A stretch of 50,030 bases of DNA from JAPEKQ01 sp964516845 (GTDB lineage Bacteria > Joyebacterota > Joyebacteria > Joyebacterales > Joyebacteraceae): NCBI GenBank assembly GCA_964516845.1, contig CAZEXP010000015.1, positions 1 to 50,030 of the forward strand, in the 5' to 3' direction. A program made the translations under genes and the position numbers. Under the pieces are notes generated by a model. It ran no database searches. It was not told the DNA's origin and saw only the letters and a list, made by a program, of their open reading frames with translations. This document shows positions 40,806-49,686 of the stretch, in pieces (within the stretch, counting starts at the first letter, position 1; the number at the start of each line of letters is the position of its first letter).

Positions 40806-42167
40806 ATGAAGGTGCTCAGGATCGATAGCGGCTCGGAGGCGGCGCGCGTGGGTCTCATGCCCGGCGACGACCTCATCGAGATCGATGGGCACGCGATCGG
40901 GGACGGCATCGACGTGGCTCACGCCATCGGCTGGACCGATGAAGACGAGGTCCGCGTCGAGTTCACGCGCGACGGGAAGCCCCTGGAGTTCCTCCTGCCG
41001 TCGGTCCACCCGGAGGAACTCGGGATCACGCTCGAACAGGACGCGCTGCGAACGTGCGGGAACCGCTGCGTCTTCTGCTTCATCGACCAGCTCCCGCGGG
41101 GACTTCGCTCGGCGCTCTACGTGAAGGACGAAGATTATCGCCTGTCGTTCACGTGCGGCAATTACGTCACGCTCACGAATATGAGCGACGACGACTACGA
41201 GAGGATCCTCGAACAGCGTCTCTCGCCGCTCTATGTATCAGTGCACGCGACCGACGACGACGTGCGACGACGACTGCTCGGCAACCCCACCGCGCCTGCC
41301 ATCCTGCCGTCTCTCGGCAGGCTGACGGATGGGGGCATACGGGTCCACACGCAGGTCGTCGTGTGCCCGGGCATCAATGACGGCGACGTGCTCGACGCAA
41401 CGCTCCGCGACCTCACCGCGCTCGGCGCGGACCTGACGTCGGTCGCGGTCGTCCCGGTGGGACTGACGGCTCACCGGGAGGGGCTTGCCGCGCTCGACGC
41501 CATGACGGCCGAACAGGCGCGCGAGACCGTCGTCACGGTCGAACGATGGCAGGAGCGGATGCTCCGCGAAAGGCACGAGGCCGTCGTTTACGCCGCGGAC
41601 GAGATCTACCTGCTGGCGGGGCTGGACCCGCCGCCGCTCGAGGAGTACGGTGACTTCCCGCAACTCGAGAACGGCGTGGGACTCCTCCGCTGGTTCGAGC
41701 GCGACCTCATCGACGGCGCGGCGCCACTGCAGGGCGTTGATGCGGGAGGAGCCAGGATCACGATCGTGACCGGAACGCTCGCGGCGCCGTTCATCGAAAC
41801 GGCCGTCCGCACGGCGTTCGAAGCGGTCGCCGGACTCGAGTTGCGGGTCGTTCCCGTCGCCAATCGGCTCCTGGGCGTATCGGTCACCGTAGCCGGTCTT
41901 CTGGCCGGACGCGACATCGCCGACGCCGTTCGTGCGGCTGCGGCGTCAGACGTATTCCTCCTGCCGGGCGAGGCGTTCAACGCGGAGGGGCTCACACTCG
42001 ACGGGCTCACGCTGCCGGAGATCCGGGACCTGGCCGGAGTCGAACACATTGAGGCGACAAGCGACATCGTCGCCGCCATCGAGCGATCACTGACAGATCG
42101 CGAAGCCTCAACATCGAAGGGTCCGACGACGGATCGCGAGGCGCGCGGACAGACGGAGGGATCATGA
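40806..42167 (+). CDS. PDZ and radical SAM protein, DUF512 family
   Basis: 453 residues. A PDZ-like domain at 1-60 (IDSGSEAARVGLMPGDDLIEID) is followed by a radical SAM core with the cluster motif CGNRCVFCFIDQLP near 75-90 and a C-terminal DUF512 domain. A second cysteine, in FTCGNYVTLTN, is also typical. The family is conserved next to der in many bacteria, as here, where ATGA links the two genes. The reaction is not known to me. ATG 40806 is preferred because AGGGGAC precedes it and the PDZ begins at once. The last 25 residues contain a 36-base-spaced TDREA repeat. Confidence 0.85.
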   Translation: MKVLRIDSGSEAARVGLMPGDDLIEIDGHAIGDGIDVAHAIGWTDEDEVRVEFTRDGKPLEFLLPSVHPEELGITLEQDALRTCGNRCVFCFIDQLPRGLRSALYVKDEDYRLSFTCGNYVTLTNMSDDDYERILEQRLSPLYVSVHATDDDVRRRLLGNPTAPAILPSLGRLTDGGIRVHTQVVVCPGINDGDVLDATLRDLTALGADLTSVAVVPVGLTAHREGLAALDAMTAEQARETVVTVERWQERMLRERHEAVVYAADEIYLLAGLDPPPLEEYGDFPQLENGVGLLRWFERDLIDGAAPLQGVDAGGARITIVTGTLAAPFIETAVRTAFEAVAGLELRVVPVANRLLGVSVTVAGLLAGRDIADAVRAAAASDVFLLPGEAFNAEGLTLDGLTLPEIRDLAGVEHIEATSDIVAAIERSLTDREASTSKGPTTDREARGQTEGS

Positions 42168-43486
42168 ACACCGCCCGCAGAACAGCGCTTCCGGTCGTCG
42201 CCATCGTGGGGCGGCCCAACGTCGGCAAATCGGCGCTCTTCAACAGGCTCACGGGGACACGCATGGCCGTCGTCGACGACGTGCCGGGCGTGACACGTGA
42301 CCGGAACTATCACGAGGCCGAGTGGTCCGGCCGGGAATTCGTCGTCATCGACACCGGTGGTCTCATCCCGACCGAGGACGAGGGAATGCCGGTGCTCATC
42401 AGAGCGCAGGCCATGGTCGCGCTCGATGAGGCCGACGCCGTGCTGTTCGTCGTCGATCGGACGACCGGTCCGACACCGGTCGATCTCGAGATCGCATCCC
42501 TTCTGCGACGCTCGTCGAAACCCGTCATCGTGGCCGTGAACAAGGTCGATTCCGAGGCCGGCGAGATGGACGTTCACGCGTTCCACGAAATGGGTCTCAG
42601 TGAGCTCCACCCGATCTCGGCGCTCCACGGGCGGGGCACCGGCGACATGCTCGACGCCCTCATCGCGGTCATCCCCGCGACCTCGGCGCTGCCCGCGGAG
42701 GCCGGCATCCGTGTCGCGCTCGTGGGCCGTCCGAACGTCGGGAAGTCGTCGATCACGAACCAGCTCACGGGAAAGAACGTCGCCATCGTCGACTCCGTGC
42801 CGGGAACGACACGGGACTCGATCGACACCGTCGTCGAACACGACGGCAGGAAGTTCGTGCTGATCGATACGGCCGGGCTCCGCCGGAAAGCGCGTGTCGA
42901 ACGCGGCGTCGAGTACTACAGCGTGATGCGGACGCTCAAGAGCATCGAGCGCGCCGACGTTGTCGTTCTCATCGCCGACGCTCCGAGCGGGATCGTCGCG
43001 CAGGACGCGCGCATCGCAGGTCTCGCCGACGACGCGGGCAAGGGTCTCATCATCGCGTTCAACAAGTGGGACCTCCTCGTGAAGGACGACAGCACGGCCG
43101 GAGAGTACGTGCACATGGCCGAGGACGAGCTCCCGTTCGCGCGCTACGCCCCGGTCGTACAGGTGTCCGCTCTGACCGGACAGCGCGTCGGTCGCATCCT
43201 CACGCTCGCCGGGGAGGTATACGATCAGGCGGGCATGCGCGTCCAGACATCCAAGGTGAACGACGTCATCCAGACGGCGGCCGACCGTCGTCCGCCTCGC
43301 GCGGGGCGGCGCGGCAAGATCCTCTACGCGACACAGATCGGCGTGTTCCCCCCGACGTTCGTCGTCTTCGTGAGTGATCCGCGCGCCGTCGACAACGCGT
43401 ATCGCCGGTACCTTGCAAACCAGCTCCGCAGGGAGTATGGTTTCGTCGGAACGCCGATCCGCATCCTGGTCCGTCGACGCAGGTAG
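42164..43486 (+). CDS. der: Ribosome biogenesis GTPase Der (EngA)
   Basis: A double GTPase needed for 50S assembly. 440 residues, normal. First G domain: GRPNVGKSALFNRLTG, DTGG, NKVDSE. Second: GRPNVGKSSITNQLTG, DTAGLRRK, NKWDLL. The C-terminal KH-like domain starts near 355 (VNDVIQTAADRRPPRAGRRGKI). ATGA overlap with the DUF512 gene. The order DUF512-der-plsY-gpsA is a widely conserved cluster. Confidence 0.96.
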   Translation: MNTARRTALPVVAIVGRPNVGKSALFNRLTGTRMAVVDDVPGVTRDRNYHEAEWSGREFVVIDTGGLIPTEDEGMPVLIRAQAMVALDEADAVLFVVDRTTGPTPVDLEIASLLRRSSKPVIVAVNKVDSEAGEMDVHAFHEMGLSELHPISALHGRGTGDMLDALIAVIPATSALPAEAGIRVALVGRPNVGKSSITNQLTGKNVAIVDSVPGTTRDSIDTVVEHDGRKFVLIDTAGLRRKARVERGVEYYSVMRTLKSIERADVVVLIADAPSGIVAQDARIAGLADDAGKGLIIAFNKWDLLVKDDSTAGEYVHMAEDELPFARYAPVVQVSALTGQRVGRILTLAGEVYDQAGMRVQTSKVNDVIQTAADRRPPRAGRRGKILYATQIGVFPPTFVVFVSDPRAVDNAYRRYLANQLRREYGFVGTPIRILVRRRR

Positions 43487-43543
43487 GCGGACCAGACCTC
43501 GTTCGCAGGCGCCGATAGCACCCACCAGACAGGATCTGGACGA

Positions 43544-44176
43544 ATGGGAACTGCCCTCACGGCCATCATCGCGTTCTTCATGGGTTCCATCTCGGCGGGG
43601 GCCATCGCCGGTCATATGGCCGGCATGGACCTGCGCGAGCACGGGAGCGGGAATCTCGGCGCGACCAACGCTTTCCGCATCCTCGGGCCCAGGTACGGCA
43701 CACCAGTTCTCCTGTTCGACATCGTGAAGGGAGCGATACCGGTGCTGTTCATCGCTCCGCTCTTCGCGGCCGCATCACCGCTCGGCCCGACCGGCATTCG
43801 GACGCTGGCCGCTCTGGCCGCCGTCGCGGGACACATCTGGTCGCCGTTCGTCGGGTTTCGCGGCGGGAAGGGTGTCGCCACGGCGGCCGGCGCCTTCCTG
43901 GCGCTGTCTCCGTTCGCGACGCTCGCGGCCATCGTCGTCTGGGCCGCGCTCGCTCTCGGCACACGGTACTTCTCGGTCGGTTCGATCGGGGGATCGCTCG
44001 TGCTCCCGCTGACCGTATGGCTCGAAGCCAGGTTGCGCGGAACCCCACAGCCGTGGGTACTCGTCGGAACGACCGTGGTCCTCACGATCCTTATCGTCAT
44101 CAGACACAGGAGCAATATCGCGCGTCTCAGACGCGGCGAGGAGAACCGGTTCTCACGACCGGGGAGGGGCGGTTGA
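43544..44176 (+). CDS. plsY: Acyl-phosphate:glycerol-3-phosphate acyltransferase
   Basis: An integral membrane protein with about five hydrophobic segments that adds the first acyl chain to glycerol 3-phosphate using acyl phosphate. 210 residues. The three loop motifs are present: GSISAGAIAG, the glycine-rich EHGSGNLGATNAFRILG, and FVGFRGGKGVATAAG. It lies 57 bases after der, and gpsA begins one base after its stop, so the enzyme supplying glycerol 3-phosphate is made with it. The partner plsX is not in the window. Confidence 0.93.
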   Translation: MGTALTAIIAFFMGSISAGAIAGHMAGMDLREHGSGNLGATNAFRILGPRYGTPVLLFDIVKGAIPVLFIAPLFAAASPLGPTGIRTLAALAAVAGHIWSPFVGFRGGKGVATAAGAFLALSPFATLAAIVVWAALALGTRYFSVGSIGGSLVLPLTVWLEARLRGTPQPWVLVGTTVVLTILIVIRHRSNIARLRRGEENRFSRPGRGG

Positions 44177-44177
44177 C

Positions 44178-45197
44178 ATGGCTCACGTGACAGTCCTGGG
44201 AGCAGGGAGCTGGGGCACGACGCTCGGCCTCGTTCTCCACGGGAACGGCCACACCGTCACGATGTGGGAGTTCGACCCCGAGCAGGTGAAGGCGCTCGCG
44301 CGTGACGCCGAGAACAAGAAGTTCCTTCCGCACGTTCCGCTTCCGGCGGACCTGCGGATCACCGGCGACCTCGCGGATGCGCTGGACGGGGCCGAGACGG
44401 TCGTCTTCGCGGTCCCTTCGCACACGGTGCGTGATGTAGCGACCGCGGCTGCCAACTTCATTCCCCGCGGCATCCCGGTCACGAACGTCGCCAAGGGGAT
44501 CGAGAACGGCACTCTGTTCAGAATGTCCGAGGTCCTCTCGGAGCGGCTCAACCGTCCGGATGCCGCTGGCATCGTGTCTCTCGTCGGACCGAGCCACGCC
44601 GAGGAGGTCAGCAAGAAACTCCCGACGACGATCGTGTCCGCCGCGCGCTCCGAGCGTGATGCCGTGCTCGTCCGAGACCTCTTCATGGCCGAGCATCTGC
44701 GCGTCTACACCAACACGGATGTCATCGGGGTCGAGCTGGGCGGGTCGCTCAAGAACGTCATCGCGATCGCCGCCGGTATCTGCGACGGTATCGGCTACGG
44801 CGACAACACGAAGGGCGCGCTGTTGACGCGCGGCCTCGCCGAGATCACGAGACTCGGTATCGTGATGGGCGGCCGGCCGGAGACCTTCGCGGGCCTCTCT
44901 GGAATGGGTGATCTCATCACGACCTGTATATCCCGGCACAGCCGGAATCGATACGTCGGCGAGCAGATCGCCGCGGGCAAGACGCTCGAAGAAGTCCTGG
45001 GTTCCATGGTCATGGTAGCGGAGGGCGTCAAGACAACGCGGAGCGCGGCCGAGCTCGCGAAGAAGCACGACGTCGAGATGCCGATCAGCGAACAGATGTA
45101 CCAGGTGCTTTTCGAGGACAAGAGCCCGATAGAAGCTATCAGAGATCTCATGCTCAGAGAGCCCAAGCGGGAGACCGCCAGGGGCGGCGTGGTCTGA
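44178..45197 (+). CDS. gpsA: Glycerol-3-phosphate dehydrogenase [NAD(P)+]
   Basis: Reduces dihydroxyacetone phosphate to glycerol 3-phosphate for phospholipid synthesis. 339 residues. Nucleotide loop GAGSWGTTLGLVLHGNGHTV, then NVAKGIE, GPSHAEEV, ELGGSLKNVIAIAAGICDG with the catalytic Lys, and GDNTKGALLTRGLAE. It feeds plsY directly upstream and plsC at 23.9 kb. GGAGGGGCGG precedes the ATG. Confidence 0.95.
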   Translation: MAHVTVLGAGSWGTTLGLVLHGNGHTVTMWEFDPEQVKALARDAENKKFLPHVPLPADLRITGDLADALDGAETVVFAVPSHTVRDVATAAANFIPRGIPVTNVAKGIENGTLFRMSEVLSERLNRPDAAGIVSLVGPSHAEEVSKKLPTTIVSAARSERDAVLVRDLFMAEHLRVYTNTDVIGVELGGSLKNVIAIAAGICDGIGYGDNTKGALLTRGLAEITRLGIVMGGRPETFAGLSGMGDLITTCISRHSRNRYVGEQIAAGKTLEEVLGSMVMVAEGVKTTRSAAELAKKHDVEMPISEQMYQVLFEDKSPIEAIRDLMLREPKRETARGGVV

Positions 45198-45215
45198 CAC
45201 GGGGCTCATTCGGCC

Positions 45216-45244
45216 TTGTCACCGATGGGGTCGTGTGTTAGATT
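45216..45244 (+). promoter_or_regulatory. tRNA-Pro(GGG) promoter
   Basis: TTGTCA at 45216-45221, a 17-base spacer, TAGATT at 45239-45244 preceded by TGT (extended -10). A start near 45251 lies only three bases before the mature tRNA. Confidence 0.72.
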
Positions 45245-45253
45245 GAATCGCGT

Positions 45254-45331
45254 CGGGGCGTAGCGCAGTCCGGTTAGCGCACTAGCATGGGGGGCTAGGG
45301 GTCGCTGGTTCGAATCCAGTCGCCCCGACCA
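45254..45331 (+). tRNA. tRNA-Pro (anticodon GGG)
   Basis: A full cloverleaf of 78 bases. Acceptor CGGGGCG pairs with CGCCCCG; anticodon stem CTAGC/GCTAG with loop ATGGGGG gives anticodon GGG (reads CCC and CCU); T arm GCTGG-TTCGAAT-CCAGT. Encoded ACCA at 45328-45331. The first 26 bases are shared with the second tRNA-Pro at 49083. Confidence 0.95.
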
Positions 45332-45371
45332 ACACAACCAATCACCGCTCGGCCAGAACTGTGACGGCACC

Positions 45372-46376
45372 GTGTCTGTGTACCGTGTCTACCGCTTTGC
45401 AGAATTCCTGGTCAGGTGGATCCCTGAGCCCATCGCGCGACGTACGTCGTCCGCGGTGGGCCGTTTGATGTGCCACCTGCAGCAGCGGAACAGGACGATC
45501 CTCTACCGCAATCTCGAGGTCGCGTTCGGGGCGACAATGTCGCCTGCCGAACTCAGGAAGCTCCGGATCGACATATTCGCCAACTTCGGCCGGTTCGTCT
45601 ACGAGTTCGTCCACCTGCCGCACGTGACGCTGGACAAGGTTGAGAATATCTTCACTCCGGAGAGCCTGCCCGCGGCGCTCCGGCTGCGTGAGATGGCGAA
45701 GAGCGGTCCCGTCATCACGGTCTCCGCCCACCTGGGCTACTGGGAACTCGCCATGGCCGCCGTCGGTCTCGCCGGGGTCCCGATCAATGTCCTCGTCGAC
45801 TCGCACGCGGACCCCAGAGTGACCCGGTTCTTCAATGAGGTCCGCATGGCCAAGGGGAGCGTGCCGGTTCCCGTCGAATCGGTCACGCGCGTGTATCGCG
45901 CCCTGAAGCACAACGCCATCGTGGCGATCGCGGTCGACCGCGCGGTGACGGGGCAGGGCATGACCGCAACGTTCTTCGGTCAGGAGTTTCTGGCTCCCGA
46001 CGGCCACGCGGTCCTCGCACGGAAGTTCGGGGCGACGCTGGTCCCGATGTTCTGCCTGAAGCGCGATGACGGGCGCTACGAACTCGTCGTCGAGGAACCG
46101 ATCGAAGTAGTGGCGACGGATGACGCCGAGACCGACATCCGTGCGTGCGTCGACCAGTGTCTCGCCCTCGTCGAAGACCGAATTCGCGAGTCACCCGACC
46201 AGTGGTTCGCGTTCCGCCCGATCTGGGGAGTCGCCTGCGAAGACCGGCTCCGCAGCCGCCGGCGCAGGACGCTCACATGGCGCCGGCGCTCCAACAAACT
46301 TGCGAGAGAGGCCGTCAACGAGTCGCACCGGCTGAGGGAACGCGACGGCGGACGTCGCGGCGGGGGAGATTCATGA
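45372..46376 (+). CDS. LpxL/HtrB-like lysophospholipid or lipid A acyltransferase
   Basis: 334 residues of the LpxL/LABLAT acyltransferase family, which adds secondary acyl chains to lipid A or related lipids at the inner membrane. The catalytic Hx4E motif is in SAHLGYWELAM; DRAVTGQGMTATFFGQEF and WFAFRPIWG are also typical. The C-terminal 50 residues are very basic (RSRRRRTLTWRRRSNK). The start is taken at GTG 45372; a GTG two codons later is equally possible and no clear ribosome-binding site is seen. It follows tRNA-Pro by 40 bases. With LapA/LapB it suggests an LPS outer membrane. Confidence 0.82.
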   Translation: MSVYRVYRFAEFLVRWIPEPIARRTSSAVGRLMCHLQQRNRTILYRNLEVAFGATMSPAELRKLRIDIFANFGRFVYEFVHLPHVTLDKVENIFTPESLPAALRLREMAKSGPVITVSAHLGYWELAMAAVGLAGVPINVLVDSHADPRVTRFFNEVRMAKGSVPVPVESVTRVYRALKHNAIVAIAVDRAVTGQGMTATFFGQEFLAPDGHAVLARKFGATLVPMFCLKRDDGRYELVVEEPIEVVATDDAETDIRACVDQCLALVEDRIRESPDQWFAFRPIWGVACEDRLRSRRRRTLTWRRRSNKLAREAVNESHRLRERDGGRRGGGDS

Positions 46377-47044
46377 GAACGCTCGTCATCATTCCGTGCA
46401 AGAATCTGGAGTCGCACGTGGCGAACGTCATCCGCGCGGTCCAGGCTCTCCGGCTTGGCCTCGACGTCCTCGTCGTCAACGACGGGTCCACCGACGCCAC
46501 GACCGAGGTCGCGAAGAACGCGGGCGCCGCCGTCGTCGAACATGCGGTGAATCGAGGCAAGGGCGCGGCCCTCGCGACGGGCTTCCGCTACGCCGTCGAG
46601 AAAGGGTACGACGCCCTCATCACGATGGACGGCGACGAACAGCACGACCCCGGGAGTATCCCGGCATTCGTCGAGGCGGTCGGGGAGGGCGGCTGGGACG
46701 TGGTCGTCGGCTCCAGAATGGACGCGGTCCGCGACATGCCGCCGCTCCGCATCTGGACGAACCGGACGACATCGCGTATCGTCTCACTGCTCGCGGGACA
46801 GGACATTCCCGACAGTCAGAGCGGCTACCGGGCCATACGGACCCCGGTGGTCGACGGCATGAAGCTCGTCACCAGCCGCTACGACACGGAATCCGAGATC
46901 CTCATCCGCGCCGGGAGGCGTGGCTTCTCGATCGGCTCGATCCCGATCGAGTCGATCTACACGGACGGCATCAGCCACATCAACCCGTTCGTCGACACGC
47001 TGCGATTCATCAGGCTCGTGTGGCGAAGCCTCTTCTGGAGATAG
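46373..47044 (+). CDS. Family 2 glycosyltransferase (dolichyl/polyprenyl-phosphate type)
   Basis: A 223-residue GT2 enzyme. It has the nucleotide-sugar binding start LVIIPCKNLESHV, VVNDGSTDAT, the metal-binding DGDEQHDP, and DSQSGYRA; the pattern resembles polyprenyl-phosphate mannosyl- or glucosyltransferases. No C-terminal membrane helices are present, unlike many relatives. ATGA overlap with the acyltransferase gene, so both may act on the same envelope lipid. The sugar and acceptor are not deducible. Confidence 0.85.
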   Translation: MRTLVIIPCKNLESHVANVIRAVQALRLGLDVLVVNDGSTDATTEVAKNAGAAVVEHAVNRGKGAALATGFRYAVEKGYDALITMDGDEQHDPGSIPAFVEAVGEGGWDVVVGSRMDAVRDMPPLRIWTNRTTSRIVSLLAGQDIPDSQSGYRAIRTPVVDGMKLVTSRYDTESEILIRAGRRGFSIGSIPIESIYTDGISHINPFVDTLRFIRLVWRSLFWR

Positions 47045-47051
47045 GCGGATT

Positions 47052-47912
47052 GTGAGCAGCAGACCGACCATACTCGTCAGCAACGACGACGGCGTGAACG
47101 CCCCCGGGATCCGGGTACTCGCGAGCGCGCTCGGCGAGATCGGCGACGTCACCGTCGTCGCGCCCGACCGCGAACGCAGCGCGGCCAGCCACTCGCTCAC
47201 GCTCCAGGTCCCGCTACGCGCACAGCGCATCGACGACTCGACCGTGAGCGTCGACGGCACGCCGACCGACTGCGTCATGCTCGCCATCAACAACCTCCTC
47301 GAGAAGCGGCCGGACCTCGTGGTGTCCGGCATCAATCGCGGTCCGAACATGGGCGACGACCTGACGTACTCCGGCACGGTCGCAGCCGCCATGGAGGGCA
47401 CGCTCCTCGGCATCCCGTCGATGGCCGTCTCGCTCGACCGACCGGGCGACAAGCCGTACGACTACGGCGCCGCCGGAGTGGTCGCCCGCGAACTGGCGAC
47501 CATCGTGCTCGACCGCGGGCTCCCGGAGTGGACGCTTCTCAATGTCAACGTGCCGCACGTCCCGCTCGACGAGATCAAGGGCATCCGGATCACGAGACAG
47601 GGGAAGCAGATCTACGAGGAACTCATCGTTGAGAAGAAGGACCCGCGCGGCAAGACGTACTACTGGATCGGCGGGCAGCAGGAGACGTGGTCGATCGAAC
47701 CGAACACGGACTACACGACGCTCGCGAAAGGGTACGTGTCGGTCACTCCGGTCCAGCTCGATCTCACCGACTACCGTACGTTCGCAACGCTCGAGGGCTG
47801 GGGACTCGACAGCATCATCGAGCGATTCGGGCGTGGTACCAACGCCGACCCGCCGACGCGCAGCGGCGCCGGTACCAGCGATACCGACCCACCCGAGGAG
47901 GAATCCCCGTGA
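47052..47912 (+). CDS. surE: 5'/3'-nucleotidase SurE
   Basis: A metal-dependent nucleotidase and polyphosphatase with survival roles. 286 residues. Metal site and active loop: LVSNDDGVNAPG at the start, VVAPDRERSAASHSLT, then GINRGPNMGDDLTYSGTVAAAMEG. The last 30 residues form a low-complexity tail with the GTxxxDPP pattern repeated 36 bases apart. The start is GTG at 47052. Its stop overlaps the pcm GTG by four bases; surE-pcm is a classic pair. Confidence 0.93.
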   Translation: MSSRPTILVSNDDGVNAPGIRVLASALGEIGDVTVVAPDRERSAASHSLTLQVPLRAQRIDDSTVSVDGTPTDCVMLAINNLLEKRPDLVVSGINRGPNMGDDLTYSGTVAAAMEGTLLGIPSMAVSLDRPGDKPYDYGAAGVVARELATIVLDRGLPEWTLLNVNVPHVPLDEIKGIRITRQGKQIYEELIVEKKDPRGKTYYWIGGQQETWSIEPNTDYTTLAKGYVSVTPVQLDLTDYRTFATLEGWGLDSIIERFGRGTNADPPTRSGAGTSDTDPPEEESP

Positions 47913-48571
47913 CCGGATGGGACGAACAGCGTCATGAGATGGTCGCGCGCCAGATCGCCGGCCGTGGTGTCGCGGACGAGCGGGTGCTCGAAGCCATGCG
48001 CGAGATTCCGCGCCATCTGTTCGTCGGACGCGGGATGGAACAATCCGCGTACACCGACCACGCGCTCCCGATCGGCGAGGGCCAGACGATATCCCAGCCT
48101 TACATGGTGGCCATCATGACGGAGGCGCTCGCTCTGACCGGCTCGGAGAAGGTGCTCGAGATCGGGACCGGCTCCGGCTACCAGGCCGCTGTGCTCGCCG
48201 GGCTCGCGGACCGTGTCTTCAGTGTCGAACGCATCGAGCCGCTGGCCCGGAGGGCGCGCGAGCTCATCGATGAGCTCGGCATCCACAACGTATCGATCCT
48301 CGTCGGAGACGGCACGATCGGATGGAAAGAGTTCGAGCCGTACGACCGCATCATCGTGACCGCGGGTTCTCCCGAGGTCCCGCAGAGTCTCATCGAGCAG
48401 CTGGCCGACCCGGGCATCCTCGTGATCCCCGTCGGACCCGCGTCGATCCAGCAGCTGACGATCATAGACAAGCGGGACGGCATCGTCGCGGAACGGAAGG
48501 CGGGAGGCTGCTCGTTCGTCCCGCTCCTGGGACGCGAGGGATGGGGTCCGGAGAGAGAAGGGGCGTACTAG
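47909..48571 (+). CDS. pcm: Protein-L-isoaspartate O-methyltransferase
   Basis: Methylates isoaspartyl residues in aged proteins so that they can revert to aspartate. 220 residues. The SAM-binding loop is VLEIGTGSGYQAAVLA; IGEGQTISQPYMVAIMTEAL and RIIVTAGSPEVPQSLIEQL are typical. GTG start with GAGGAGG six to seven bases upstream. It forms the conserved surE-pcm pair, both linked to stationary-phase survival in other bacteria. Confidence 0.94.
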   Translation: MTGWDEQRHEMVARQIAGRGVADERVLEAMREIPRHLFVGRGMEQSAYTDHALPIGEGQTISQPYMVAIMTEALALTGSEKVLEIGTGSGYQAAVLAGLADRVFSVERIEPLARRARELIDELGIHNVSILVGDGTIGWKEFEPYDRIIVTAGSPEVPQSLIEQLADPGILVIPVGPASIQQLTIIDKRDGIVAERKAGGCSFVPLLGREGWGPEREGAY

Positions 48572-49074
48572 TGCTGGAACATCTTCTCCAGGCGTTGCAG
48601 GGGCTGCCGAAGGAAGTCGTCGCGTTCCTCGTGTCCATGCTGCCGATCGCCGAGCTTCGCGGCGGCCTGCCGATCGCAGTGCTCCAGTTCGACATACCAA
48701 TCTGGCGGGCGTACTGGATCTGTGTGGCCGGCAATTTCCTGCCGATGATTCCGCTCGTGTTCCTGCTGGACCCCGTGGCGACGTACCTCAGACGCTGGAA
48801 AGCGTTCGACCGGTTCTTCGAGTGGCTGTTCGCGCGCACGCGGCGTCGCGGCAAGGTCGTCGAGCGCTACGAGGCGCTCGGGCTCATTCTGTTCGTGGCG
48901 ATACCGCTTCCGGTCACGGGGGGATGGACGGGGGCGGCTGCGGCGTACGTCTTCGGCGTGCGGCCGAGGCTCGCGCTTCCGGCAATCCTGATGGGCATTC
49001 TCATTGCCGGAGGGATAGTGCTCGCGGCCGTTCAAGGGCTCTTGCATGTCCCGGGGCTCTTTGCTAGTATGTAG
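48571..49074 (+). CDS. Small multidrug-export-like membrane protein (COG2426 type)
   Basis: A 167-residue membrane protein with about four hydrophobic segments. The opening LVSMLPIAELRGGLPIAVL and the late VAIPLPVTGGWTGAAAAYVFG match the putative small multidrug export family (COG2426). That name is historic; transport of drugs has not been generally shown. GTG start one base inside the pcm stop, with GGAGAGAGAAGG upstream. The last 33 bases contain the promoter of the next tRNA. Confidence 0.8.
   Translation: MLEHLLQALQGLPKEVVAFLVSMLPIAELRGGLPIAVLQFDIPIWRAYWICVAGNFLPMIPLVFLLDPVATYLRRWKAFDRFFEWLFARTRRRGKVVERYEALGLILFVAIPLPVTGGWTGAAAAYVFGVRPRLALPAILMGILIAGGIVLAAVQGLLHVPGLFASM
49042..49070 (+). 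promoter_or_regulatory. tRNA-Pro(CGG) promoter
   Basis: TTGCAT at 49042-49047, a 17-base spacer, TAGTAT at 49065-49070 preceded by TTGC. It lies within the last codons of the upstream membrane protein gene, 13 bases before the tRNA. Confidence 0.72.
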
Positions 49075-49082
49075 GTTCATGT

Positions 49083-49160
49083 CGGGGCGTAGCGCAGTCC
49101 GGTTAGCGCGCACGGTTCGGGACCGTGAGGCCGGAGGTTCAAATCCTCTCGCCCCGACCA
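49083..49160 (+). tRNA. tRNA-Pro (anticodon CGG)
   Basis: A full cloverleaf of 78 bases. Acceptor CGGGGCG pairs with CGCCCCG; anticodon stem CACGG/CCGTG with loop TTCGGGA gives anticodon CGG (reads CCG, frequent in this GC-rich sequence); T arm GGAGG-TTCAAAT-CCTCT. Encoded ACCA at 49157-49160. Confidence 0.95.
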
Positions 49161-49182
49161 TCCCATAGGAGGGCACACGCAG

Positions 49183-49686
49183 ATGGATCGCCCTCTCAGG
49201 ATCACGGTGGTCGGCGGCGGCCGCTGTGACACGGAGACAGCCTCCAACGCGGAGCGAGTTGGCGCAGCCATCGCCCGCGAAGGGGGTGTTCTCATTTCAG
49301 GAGGCCTCGGCGGCGTCATGGAGGCGGCATCCCGCGGCGCGCACGAGGCGGGCGGGACAACCGTCGGTATACTGCCCGGCGAACGGGCGGACGACGCCAA
49401 CGAGTTCGTCACGATCCCGATCGTGACCGGCATCGGCCAGGCACGCAATATCGTCAACGTGCTCTCGGGCGAGGCGGTGGTTGCGCTCACCGGTGAGGGT
49501 GGTACTCTCTCTGAGATCGCGGTTGCGCTCAAATCGGACATCCCGGTGGTCGCGGTGAACGCGTGGGGCGAGATCGAAGGCGTGCTCGTCGTCGACACGC
49601 CCGAGGCCGCGGCGAAACTCGCGCTCGAGCTGGCTCGCAAGGCTCGAACCGGGGGAGGACGCAGGTCCCCGTGGGTGCGAACGTGA
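49183..49686 (+). CDS. LOG-like (SLOG superfamily, TIGR00725-type) protein
   Basis: A 167-residue Rossmann-fold protein. It has VVGGGRCD at the start, a glycine-rich ISGGLGGVMEAASRGA loop, and VALTGEGGTLSEIAVAL. Lysine-decarboxylase-like LOG enzymes have PGGxGTxxE in place of the last motif; here it is GEGGTLSEI, which fits the TIGR00725 group of unknown function. A nucleotide-binding role is likely. AGGAGGG lies upstream of the ATG. It overlaps acylphosphatase by four bases. Confidence 0.78.
   Translation: MDRPLRITVVGGGRCDTETASNAERVGAAIAREGGVLISGGLGGVMEAASRGAHEAGGTTVGILPGERADDANEFVTIPIVTGIGQARNIVNVLSGEAVVALTGEGGTLSEIAVALKSDIPVVAVNAWGEIEGVLVVDTPEAAAKLALELARKARTGGGRRSPWVRT

Noticed and set aside
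45254..49160. The two tRNA-Pro genes as borders of a mobile element
   Set aside because: They share their first 26 bases because they are isoacceptors. The genes between them are housekeeping, with no integrase or att-like repeat at the 3' ends.
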